Assembly (NCBI GenBank): GCA_024650045.1
Contig: JANKMU010000009.1
Span: 1-63,070 of the forward strand
DNA from: Mycoplasmatota bacterium
GTDB taxonomy: Bacteria > Bacillota_I > Bacilli_A > Acholeplasmatales > Acholeplasmataceae
Direction of reading: 5' to 3'
DNA: 63,070 bases
This document shows positions 28,163 to 35,974 of this stretch, piece after piece. Numbering within the stretch: position 1 is the first letter of the stretch; the number at the start of each line of letters is the position of its first letter. The notes under the pieces were generated by a model. That model was not told where the DNA came from, did not search any database, and saw only the letters and a program-made list of their open reading frames with translations. A program made the position numbers and the translations under genes.

Positions 28163-30658
28163 TTAGTTAAGGTTTTGATAGATAAATATTTCGTGTAAAG
28201 TGAATACTCCTGGAAGTGATGTGAAACCATCACCAAGTGTACCAAAATCTAACTCAATCTTAATGTTAGTTAATGGATTTGCAACTGTGAAATTTAACAC
28301 AACATAAACCATTTCATCTTCAACAGTAACAAACTCATCATGGAAAATTGAAGCATAACCAGAATCTGGTAATACGATGTTAACTCTTAAGTCTCTAACA
28401 ACATCTGCTGTTAATCTTAAGACGATTGCATATTCACCAGGAAGCATTTCTTCAACCATGTAATAGTAGTGAGGTGTCCAAGCATCTCCACCAAGTGTAA
28501 GTACTGTAATTTCAGCACCATCTACAGTCCAAACCATTTCGCCTGTAGCAGATCCAGAATTGTCATAAATATGTCCACCAACAACTGTTTCTGCGTTGCC
28601 ATTAACAATCAATTCAGGAGCTTCAGCTACTTTTTCTTTAAGTGAAATATTATCAAGTGTTACAGTACCAGCAGCAAAGTTTGTAGTTGATCCCATTTCA
28701 AAACTTACAGTTAAACCATCAACGTTATCAGCACCGGTAGTAAACTCAATTGTATAAGATACCATATCAGTTGTTAACATATAATCTAGTTCTTCAACAT
28801 GGAATACCCAAACGCCTGGTTTGAATATTTTAACATTAATATCTCTAGCAACACTTGCCATAGCATCAAACTTAAACTCATATGTTTTGCTAGCTTCTAA
28901 GTCAAGATATTGGTTAAACTGAGTAGTCCATCCAGCTTCACCAGGTAAATCTGTAGTGATTGCAAAATTGCCACCTGACATATCTAATGTAGATGTAATA
29001 CCATCAGCATGCCATAATTCGAATCCAACAGCTGAGAAATCAGTATTCATAATATATTCTGGAAGTTCTGCTTCTTGAATAGCAACATCATCAAATGTTA
29101 CGATACCTTCAGCAAATCCAGTCATGTTACCCATTTCAAAGACTAACTTAACCAAATGAGTAGGTTCAGTTACTGTAAATAAAACTTCATATTCAGCAAA
29201 ATCAGTTGTTAATTGAATGCTATCTTGACGCATATATGTAATATACCAAGGAGCAGCATCTAAACCGATACCTGCAGTTACATTAATTGTACGTGCAACA
29301 GATGCTTTAGCTGTAAACATTAGTCTATAAGTAGCACCTTCAACAAGTTCAAATTGATTTTCTTGAACTAATTGAACAGAATATGGATTTGGTCCAGTTC
29401 CAGAAATATCAACAGTGTAAACACCTTCTGTTGTGTCGATATCAGCAACAACTGTATAATTTTCTGACCATACATACCATTCTGGAGTCGTTTCATCTAA
29501 TGCATTATCAAAACTTGGATTTACTACTAAGTTAGTGTCACTAAATAACATAGTTACTACATTAACAGTTGCAACAAATTCAGTTTCATTGTCTAGTGAA
29601 TCTTTAACATAATATGTAACAGTGAAAGTAGCTTCTTCTGATGTATCAATAGCAGTAACAACTTCGTCTAAACTATTCTTGATTGTAATAACGATTTCGT
29701 CTGTTACATCGCCATCAGTTAAGTCATAAGCAGTAACGCCAGCAGCTGGATCATAAACAGATCCTAAAGTTACATTTACTGTTTCTTGAACACCACTTAA
29801 TACTGGTCCAGCAACATCAACATCTGGTGTTGATTCTTCAATAACGATATCATCAAACCATAATGTAGCATCAACTGCTACACCACCAACAGTACCTAAT
29901 TCAAATAAGATACCACCACGTTTGTTATCTAGTGTGTGAGTGAATTTGTAAGAATAAGTAGCCCATTCAGTTGTGATAAGTCTTTGTTCTGATTGGTTTG
30001 GTTTGAAATCTGTAAACCATGGATCAGTTGTTAATAACTCACCAACTTGTAGGTTGATTGTCTTATTCACACTTGATTTAGCTTTAAATGAAATTTGGTA
30101 AGTTGTGTCTTCTTCAAATGGTACATTCATTTGTCCAAATCTTGGAGTCCACATGTTTGATCCCGCAACAACTTCAACTTTTAATGTGCCATCTTCTGCT
30201 GTAATTGTCATTTCTGCGCCATCAGCTATATAGTTAACATTAGGGTCAACCCATCCTGCTGTGCCATCTTCAAAGTCAGGGTTAACTAAATATTCTCCTT
30301 CACCAGCTGTAGGTGATTTAACTTCGATATATCTCCAACTTTGTTGTTTAACGGTACCAACTTCAACTTCATAACGAATTGCGTGATTACCCGTTTGAGA
30401 TGTATCTAACATATGACTTGCTGAAATAGTTGATGTTGATGTATAAGTAATTTGGTCTGTGTAGTCAACACCATCATTTCCCAATGCAGTAATACCTGTT
30501 AAAACATTGAATTCTTCTTGGAACTCAAGTGTTTCATCAGTAATACCACTAAATGTAATTGCTGTTAATTCTGGTTCAGGTGTTGGATCATCTTTACATG
30601 ATACCAAGAACACTGCAAACAACAATACGAGTGTTACAAGTAAAAATCTTTTTTTCAT
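28163..30658 (-). CDS. Modular surface lipoprotein: Ig-like and carbohydrate-binding modules
   Basis: Lipoprotein of 831 residues, lipobox LVSC (Cys21), with no catalytic domain. Order: Ig-like domain (about 34-115), jelly-roll carbohydrate-binding module (about 121-275), a DUF5011-type Ig domain (about 283-367, opening VAGPVLSGVQETVNVTLGS), then three further jelly-roll modules (about 373-530, 534-685, 690-830). The modules share the pattern of a leading N-P-x-F or N-G-x segment, a WT/GW strand and a closing FDD/LDN strand, like CBM4/9-type folds. It would hold polysaccharide at the cell surface. Sits between the phosphorylase and binding-protein genes with 1- and 12-base gaps. Confidence 0.85.
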   Translation of the reverse strand: MKKRFLLVTLVLLFAVFLVSCKDDPTPEPELTAITFSGITDETLEFQEEFNVLTGITALGNDGVDYTDQITYTSTSTISASHMLDTSQTGNHAIRYEVEVGTVKQQSWRYIEVKSPTAGEGEYLVNPDFEDGTAGWVDPNVNYIADGAEMTITAEDGTLKVEVVAGSNMWTPRFGQMNVPFEEDTTYQISFKAKSSVNKTINLQVGELLTTDPWFTDFKPNQSEQRLITTEWATYSYKFTHTLDNKRGGILFELGTVGGVAVDATLWFDDIVIEESTPDVDVAGPVLSGVQETVNVTLGSVYDPAAGVTAYDLTDGDVTDEIVITIKNSLDEVVTAIDTSEEATFTVTYYVKDSLDNETEFVATVNVVTMLFSDTNLVVNPSFDNALDETTPEWYVWSENYTVVADIDTTEGVYTVDISGTGPNPYSVQLVQENQFELVEGATYRLMFTAKASVARTINVTAGIGLDAAPWYITYMRQDSIQLTTDFAEYEVLFTVTEPTHLVKLVFEMGNMTGFAEGIVTFDDVAIQEAELPEYIMNTDFSAVGFELWHADGITSTLDMSGGNFAITTDLPGEAGWTTQFNQYLDLEASKTYEFKFDAMASVARDINVKIFKPGVWVFHVEELDYMLTTDMVSYTIEFTTGADNVDGLTVSFEMGSTTNFAAGTVTLDNISLKEKVAEAPELIVNGNAETVVGGHIYDNSGSATGEMVWTVDGAEITVLTLGGDAWTPHYYYMVEEMLPGEYAIVLRLTADVVRDLRVNIVLPDSGYASIFHDEFVTVEDEMVYVVLNFTVANPLTNIKIELDFGTLGDGFTSLPGVFTLHEIFIYQNLN

Positions 30659-33600
30659 TTATTTTCCTCCTCTAATATAGACATTTATTTTAAAGACATT
30701 ACCTTCTCGAATGTCTTTTGTCCACTTTCCAATAACTTTACTACCTTGAACTTCACAAACCTCGTTATTTTTGTGAAGTGTCATTTTCTCTACATATGCT
30801 TTTGAATCATATGTATCGATTTGATCGAGCAAATGATAGGTAATCGTTGTCTTGTTGAACAATCTAACTTCGATTTTACCTTCCTCAAAGAATGTTTTTG
30901 GAAGTTTTGGTGAAAGTGTGAAACACAATGCGCCATTCTCTAATGTGAATAATTGTTTTCCAAAAAACATATAGCGCCACATTGATAAAACTTCCGCTGT
31001 AGAACCAGTAAGTCTAGAGACAAATCCTTGTCCATGTTTTTTTGGATCCGGATTAGAAGAAGTTGCTAAGAATGATGAATTTTCAATGGGTGATCTTCCA
31101 TAAACCTTTGGATCCATAAAACATGTGTAATTGGTCTTGATTTCTTCAAAAAACTCTTCATACAAACCAGACTTAAGTAAACCAAGTAAATATTTATAGG
31201 TCATATGTAAGAAATTTGATTCTCTTTCAAGCCATCCTTGTGTAAATGCCCTAATACGTCCAATTTCATGATCATAATCTTCTAGTGAGACACTGGTTTG
31301 ATAAAATTTAAGCTTTCGATCATATAAACCGGTTTGTTTAACGTTTTTATAAATCTGTTTTGCTTCTTCTTTACTAGATAAAGACTTTAAATATCTTGCT
31401 GGCGCTTCTAAGAAGATAGGAAGTGGCTTCATTTCAAATGCTTTAACATTTACAACTGGCAACCCATATTCTCCTATAACTGGTTGATTATTTTCATCTA
31501 GTATCTGTTGGTAGTCTGTCGCTTCATATGTAATATATGTTGGATAGACTTTATCAATCTCTTTTGCTTTTTCGAGTGCCTTATCTAAATCTTTATCTAT
31601 TTTTTCTAAAGTTTTTTGATAATGATTTGCTTGATTAACACTGATTTCTTGTTCGTCTAATAAATTGTTTCTATAAGTTTCCAGATGAGTCATTCTAAGA
31701 TTCCATAAATCGAATGGTTCTGATGCATCTAAATGCTCGTAAGCTTTAGCAAGTTTTTCAGTCGATTTTAATAATAAGACTTCTTTATCTGGATGTTTTT
31801 TCAATATATCAAGTAGGAATTGAACCAATTTTTTAAGTTCAATGGTTTCTGATACACCTGATCCAAACAATCCAGGAACCCCGTTCATTGCATCATTCCA
31901 TCCTGGTTTATTGCCCTCGTATGATAGACCGATTCCAAATGGATCTAAATGTCCATATTTATTTAGTATAAGTGTTAGTAACTTACCAAACAAATTAACC
32001 TTGACTTGACCATTCTTGTTTTTCATCCAAGTTGATTTTTGATCATGAAAATGTTTAATTGCACCATATTGTCTTACTTTTTTATCTTTAGTAAGTACAT
32101 ACTTTTGATTTCTTGGTAAAACCATAACTGGCGATACAAAGAATGGATATGTTTTTTCAAACATCAAAGTGCTTAAATCATCAGGATATATAGATAAGTA
32201 TGAGTCCAATAAATCATAGATATAAGTGAAATGATCTTCCCAATATCCTTCTCCAAATGATGCTTTTATCACAACATGGCTTTCTAAAAGTATACCTTTT
32301 AGATAGGTATCAACATCGAGATCACTTTCAAACAGTTTAGTTGCTATCGCACCTGGAGTAAACTCTTCTTTTAACAATTGGTGGAGAACTTTTGGTTGTT
32401 TTTCTATATCTCCCTCAAATGTGAATTTCACACCTTCAATGGATAATGGATTATATCCATCAGCTTGTATTAATGATGCAAATTGATAAATATTAGAGTC
32501 TTTTAACTCTGGATAAAAGAATAAATCATTTCTTCTGTTTTGCAAAACATCTCTGAAGTTACCATTACCTTGAGAATAGAACGCTGGTTCTAGACTAAAG
32601 AAATTATAATCTCTTTCTAAATCTCCATGTTTTCTTGAATAAATATGATAACCAACATTTCCATCCAATGTTTCAAAGATTAATGGAGTCCCACCTCTAA
32701 GCACATTGTCTAGATAACATTGTTTATAATAAGCGTCTAACATAGGATATGCTGTTTTGGTTTCAACAGCATTCATTAATGCATCATGGATGACTTTGTT
32801 TTCTGTTTCTTTAGCCAATAAATAGTCTAGATCCATCTTTAAACTTAATTCATCTAATTTATCTTTATTTGATGCATATCCAATCACACTTGCAAATGAC
32901 TCTTTTGATAAGTTTTTGAAATGAAATCCACTCATTGCACATGGAACTTGATTGACATGTGCTTGTTGAATTTCGGATAAATCATTAATAGATTGATTAA
33001 TAAACTGATATGGTGTTTCAAGCGAAGTATCCTCATCAAATATAAGTTTGTAATCACTAATATATAAAGGTTTAGTGTTTGCTGATGTGAAGTAAAAATT
33101 TCCATCAACAACTAAATTCACTTCAGCTGAGTCATCTGTTGATGCTCTCAATTTATAGAAGACGTAATTTGGTTCATTAATACTTGACATCCAGCTTTGA
33201 AGCAAATTAGATATTGCTTTATATCCGCCATAATCGATGCCTGAAGGAAGTATTTGTGCTAATCCATCAACTACTTCAACATCAATTTTCTTATCTTCTA
33301 AATTTGTTATCTCAACTTTACGAACTAAAGCAGAAATATTTTCATTAGGTAGTGTGAAATATGTAACTTTGACTTTGATTCCAATTTCTAAATTTTCTTC
33401 TTCAATGGAAACACTGTCTTGTCTAATGATCATTTTTTGATTTTGATTTTGTTCTTTGAAAAACTCAAAAACTTTACCTTCAATTTTTACAAAAGTTCTA
33501 AACCCTGTTCTTGAAACATAATGGTATGCACTATTAGCAGGAAAAAATTCCATAATAGCGCCATTTTTATCTCTAACACCAAATGATGATATTAATTGAC

Positions 33601-33727
33601 CTCTATTAACGTAAAATGCCCATAATGGAATACCCATTTTACCTGCAATCCCGCTTAAAAAACTCGAGAAAGGTTTTTGCTTTTGATAATTTTCAATTGT
33701 GTAGCCAACCATACTTGATTTGCTCAT
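30659..33727 (-). CDS. Beta-oligoglucan phosphorylase, GH161/GH149-like (clan of GH94)
   Basis: Cytosolic enzyme (1022 residues, no signal peptide) that would release glucose 1-phosphate from an oligoglucan with inorganic phosphate. The N-terminal super-beta-sandwich and the (alpha/alpha)6 barrel are recognisable; the barrel carries GWNDAMNGVPG, equivalent to the GH94 catalytic-acid motif, placing the acid at Asp612, and a GNGNFRDVLQNRR stretch typical of the long oligoglucan phosphorylases. GH94 sophorooligosaccharide phosphorylases are similar in length, so beta-1,2 specificity is not excluded, but the GH16 and GH30 neighbours favour beta-1,3. First gene after the LacI-type operators at 33741 and 33787. 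Confidence 0.75.
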   Translation of the reverse strand: MSKSSMVGYTIENYQKQKPFSSFLSGIAGKMGIPLWAFYVNRGQLISSFGVRDKNGAIMEFFPANSAYHYVSRTGFRTFVKIEGKVFEFFKEQNQNQKMIIRQDSVSIEEENLEIGIKVKVTYFTLPNENISALVRKVEITNLEDKKIDVEVVDGLAQILPSGIDYGGYKAISNLLQSWMSSINEPNYVFYKLRASTDDSAEVNLVVDGNFYFTSANTKPLYISDYKLIFDEDTSLETPYQFINQSINDLSEIQQAHVNQVPCAMSGFHFKNLSKESFASVIGYASNKDKLDELSLKMDLDYLLAKETENKVIHDALMNAVETKTAYPMLDAYYKQCYLDNVLRGGTPLIFETLDGNVGYHIYSRKHGDLERDYNFFSLEPAFYSQGNGNFRDVLQNRRNDLFFYPELKDSNIYQFASLIQADGYNPLSIEGVKFTFEGDIEKQPKVLHQLLKEEFTPGAIATKLFESDLDVDTYLKGILLESHVVIKASFGEGYWEDHFTYIYDLLDSYLSIYPDDLSTLMFEKTYPFFVSPVMVLPRNQKYVLTKDKKVRQYGAIKHFHDQKSTWMKNKNGQVKVNLFGKLLTLILNKYGHLDPFGIGLSYEGNKPGWNDAMNGVPGLFGSGVSETIELKKLVQFLLDILKKHPDKEVLLLKSTEKLAKAYEHLDASEPFDLWNLRMTHLETYRNNLLDEQEISVNQANHYQKTLEKIDKDLDKALEKAKEIDKVYPTYITYEATDYQQILDENNQPVIGEYGLPVVNVKAFEMKPLPIFLEAPARYLKSLSSKEEAKQIYKNVKQTGLYDRKLKFYQTSVSLEDYDHEIGRIRAFTQGWLERESNFLHMTYKYLLGLLKSGLYEEFFEEIKTNYTCFMDPKVYGRSPIENSSFLATSSNPDPKKHGQGFVSRLTGSTAEVLSMWRYMFFGKQLFTLENGALCFTLSPKLPKTFFEEGKIEVRLFNKTTITYHLLDQIDTYDSKAYVEKMTLHKNNEVCEVQGSKVIGKWTKDIREGNVFKINVYIRGGK

Positions 33728-33740
33728 AATATCCTCCGAG

Positions 33741-33752
33741 GAAATCGGTTTC
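33741..33752. promoter_or_regulatory. LacI-type operator, leader copy
   Basis: GAAATCGGTTTC, palindromic about its central CG. It lies between the transcription start and the ribosome-binding site of the phosphorylase gene, 46 bases from the second copy at 33787. Confidence 0.75.
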
Positions 33753-33771
33753 TTAAAATTGATATATAAAT

Positions 33772-33800
33772 ATCATATCACAATGTGGAACCGTTTTCAA
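33772..33800 (-). promoter_or_regulatory. Promoter of the phosphorylase-to-transport operon
   Basis: Minus strand TTGAAA (33800-33795), 17-base spacer, TATGAT (33777-33772). The -35 box overlaps the operator at 33787-33798. Confidence 0.75.
33787..33798. promoter_or_regulatory. LacI-type operator over the -35 box
   Basis: GGAACCGTTTTC, one base off the GAAACCGTTTTC seen at 44573 and 44664. It covers most of the -35 hexamer and the spacer edge of this promoter, so binding would exclude polymerase. Confidence 0.7.
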
Positions 33801-33814
33801 ATAATGTATATTTC

Positions 33815-34837
33815 TTATGCTTTAGTCGATTCTCTTTTAATGAGTTCAACCGGTAATTTCACAACTTCTTGAACATGGTGATCAGGATTTTCCATTAACT
33901 GAATCAATAATTTAGCTGCTGTCTCACCTAATAGTTTTCGATCTTGTGCGATTGTAGTCAAAGATGGGGTAAAGTGTTTTGCAAACGCAATATCATCAAA
34001 ACCTATAACTTGTATATCTTTTGGAACATTAAAATGAAGTTCCTTTAGTCCCTTAAGTACCCCTAAAGCAATATCATCACTGGCTACCAAAATGACTTCT
34101 GGCTGGACTTTGACTTGTCCCATAAGTTGATGAATAGCTTTATACCCGCTTGTAAAACCAAAGCTCTCAGCATATACGATATAGTCCTCATATGTTGTCA
34201 AGGATAATTTGGACATGTAATGATGATAAGCAATCAATCTTTCGTTGAAAGCTTTGGAAGAAAGCGGACCTGAAATAACTGCTACTCTTTGTTTCTTTAA
34301 TTCTTCTTTGATATATTCCAAAGTGATTCTAATCCCTTGATCATTATCACTAATGACTGTGTGTAATCCTGGTAGTAGCATATCCGTTGAGACACATGGT
34401 ATGCCACTTTTCACTAATTCATATAAACCCTGATCGCTATAATTACCAACTACGATATAAACACCATCTACTCTTTTATTCATACACCATTCATAATATG
34501 AAAGTTCGTGTTGTCCTAATTTTTTAACAATGAAAGATAATTCATATCCTTCTTTCTCTAAATACGTTTTAAAATGTTGAAGAATACTAGAGAAGAATGA
34601 ATGCTCTAGTCCAACATCAGACTCTTCAGTAAACACAACACCAACTGTGTATGTTTTTTTTGATTTAAGCATCCGTGCACTTGAAGCAGGAACATATCCT
34701 ACTTCTTTAATATATGCTAAAACTCTTTCTCGAGTTGATTCACTGACATTACCTGTGTGATTCAAAACTTTTGAAATCGTTCCTGGTGCTAAATTAAGTT
34801 CTTTTGCAATTGTGTATATCGTTCTTTTTTTAGTCAA
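33815..34837 (-). CDS. LacI-family transcriptional regulator (beta-glucan locus)
   Basis: Repressor-type protein of 340 residues: N-terminal helix-turn-helix (TIYTIAKELNLAPGTISKVL, 7-26) with hinge helix, and a periplasmic-binding-protein-like sensor domain (about 60-335). It starts with TTG, two bases after the GH16 stop; GAGTG lies 8 bases upstream and no ATG is available nearby. Close paralog of the regulator at 43433 (both begin with the same HTH pattern and share the WC-NK-VDG and FEH/LEHSFFS-type motifs). Likely ligand is a glucan-derived sugar; likely targets are the operators at 33741-33798, 38482 and 38549. Confidence 0.9.
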   Translation of the reverse strand: MTKKRTIYTIAKELNLAPGTISKVLNHTGNVSESTRERVLAYIKEVGYVPASSARMLKSKKTYTVGVVFTEESDVGLEHSFFSSILQHFKTYLEKEGYELSFIVKKLGQHELSYYEWCMNKRVDGVYIVVGNYSDQGLYELVKSGIPCVSTDMLLPGLHTVISDNDQGIRITLEYIKEELKKQRVAVISGPLSSKAFNERLIAYHHYMSKLSLTTYEDYIVYAESFGFTSGYKAIHQLMGQVKVQPEVILVASDDIALGVLKGLKELHFNVPKDIQVIGFDDIAFAKHFTPSLTTIAQDRKLLGETAAKLLIQLMENPDHHVQEVVKLPVELIKRESTKA

Positions 34838-34839
34838 GG

Positions 34840-35562
34840 TTATTCACTCTTTTCGTATACTTTTACATATTTAATCTGCAATGATACTGGAAATATTGAA
34901 TCATCAATAGCTCCACCCCAATTGCCACCAATAGCTAAATTAAGTATCAAATAAAACTTTTGATCAAATGGCCATTGCTCTACAGTTGCGTTTTGTTGTT
35001 TTGTAAATGTTATATATTTAACTTGATCAATATAAAATGTAATACTATCTTCAGACCAATCAATTGCATATTCATGAAATCCTTTAAAAATATCTTCATG
35101 ATAAGCGATAAATGTTGGATGATTGTTTAAGCGATGATTATAAGCCTTAGAATGGAGAGAGAAATGAATATGTTTAGGGTCTTTACCCACGTGTTCCATT
35201 AAGTCGATTTCTCCACATAATGGCCATCCTGATTCCTTTTTATTTTCACCTAAAAACCATATTGCTGGCCAAGTTCCTTTGCCTTCAGGAATTTTTGCCA
35301 TTATTTCAACTCGTCCGTACTGAATTGATTTTTTTCCAAATGTTGTTAATTTTGCTGAAGTATATTCACAATGCTCATGTTTTTCTTTATGAGCAACAAT
35401 ATTCAAAACACCATCTTTAATAAATAGATTTTTTGAATGATTGACATAAAACTGGTCTTCATTGTTACCAAAACCTGTGCCACCAACTTCAATATTCCAT
35501 ATTTTTTCATCGGGTTTTCTATCTTTAGAAAATTGATCTTCCCATAATAATTTATACTTCAC
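34840..35562 (-). CDS. Cytosolic GH16 endo-beta-glucanase
   Basis: GH16 enzyme of 240 residues without a signal peptide or lipobox; the protein begins directly with the catalytic domain (YKLLWEDQF). Catalytic motif GEIDLMEHVG gives Glu118, Asp120, Glu123, the laminarinase form. It overlaps the cupin gene by 11 bases and precedes the LacI gene by 2. GH16 glucanases are normally exported, so a cytosolic one, next to two phosphorylases, suggests that fairly long oligoglucans are imported and cut inside. Paralog of the lipoprotein at 14199. Confidence 0.92.
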   Translation of the reverse strand: MKYKLLWEDQFSKDRKPDEKIWNIEVGGTGFGNNEDQFYVNHSKNLFIKDGVLNIVAHKEKHEHCEYTSAKLTTFGKKSIQYGRVEIMAKIPEGKGTWPAIWFLGENKKESGWPLCGEIDLMEHVGKDPKHIHFSLHSKAYNHRLNNHPTFIAYHEDIFKGFHEYAIDWSEDSITFYIDQVKYITFTKQQNATVEQWPFDQKFYLILNLAIGGNWGGAIDDSIFPVSLQIKYVKVYEKSE

Positions 35563-35974
35563 GACACATCTCCTTAAATTTATTCATCAGTAATTTTCTA
35601 TCTGCTTCATCTAGATAAATTCTAGGCGAATTGTCATAACATGTATTTTCTTCTTCTACAATCAGCAATTTAGCTTCTTTAGTAAGAGTATGTGCATGAT
35701 AAACACCTTTTGGAATTCGATAAACTTTGTTAGGCTTTAAAGAAATACATGAGATGTTTTTAATTTCTTGATTTTCTTCTTCAATAAAAAACATGTAACA
35801 TTTACCACTCAATAATACAAAGACTTCATCAGTCAATGTGTGAGCTTCAAAATAATTAATATGCTCAACTTCAAGTTCTTCAATATAATTGAGGATTGCT
35901 ACTCTCCAATCTTGATGATGAAATAATTTTTCATAACCAACACCTTCAAACTCGTATATATCATAAAATTTCAT
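35552..35974 (-). CDS. Cupin-domain protein
   Basis: Single-domain cupin of 140 residues. The two motifs are visible: HTLTDEVFVLLSGKCYMFF with metal-type His/Glu, and IPKGVYHAHTL with a second His. Small cupins of this kind in sugar operons can be sugar isomerases, sugar-binding regulators or lectin-like; the sequence does not say which. It overlaps GH94 by 14 bases and GH16 by 11, so it is a true member of the operon. Confidence 0.8.
   Translation of the reverse strand: MKFYDIYEFEGVGYEKLFHHQDWRVAILNYIEELEVEHINYFEAHTLTDEVFVLLSGKCYMFFIEEENQEIKNISCISLKPNKVYRIPKGVYHAHTLTKEAKLLIVEEENTCYDNSPRIYLDEADRKLLMNKFKEMCREV

Noticed and set aside
31326-31335. AAACCGGTTT palindrome, similar to the LacI-type operators
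   Set aside because: It lies deep inside the phosphorylase gene, lacks the G...C ends of the other six sites and has no promoter next to it.
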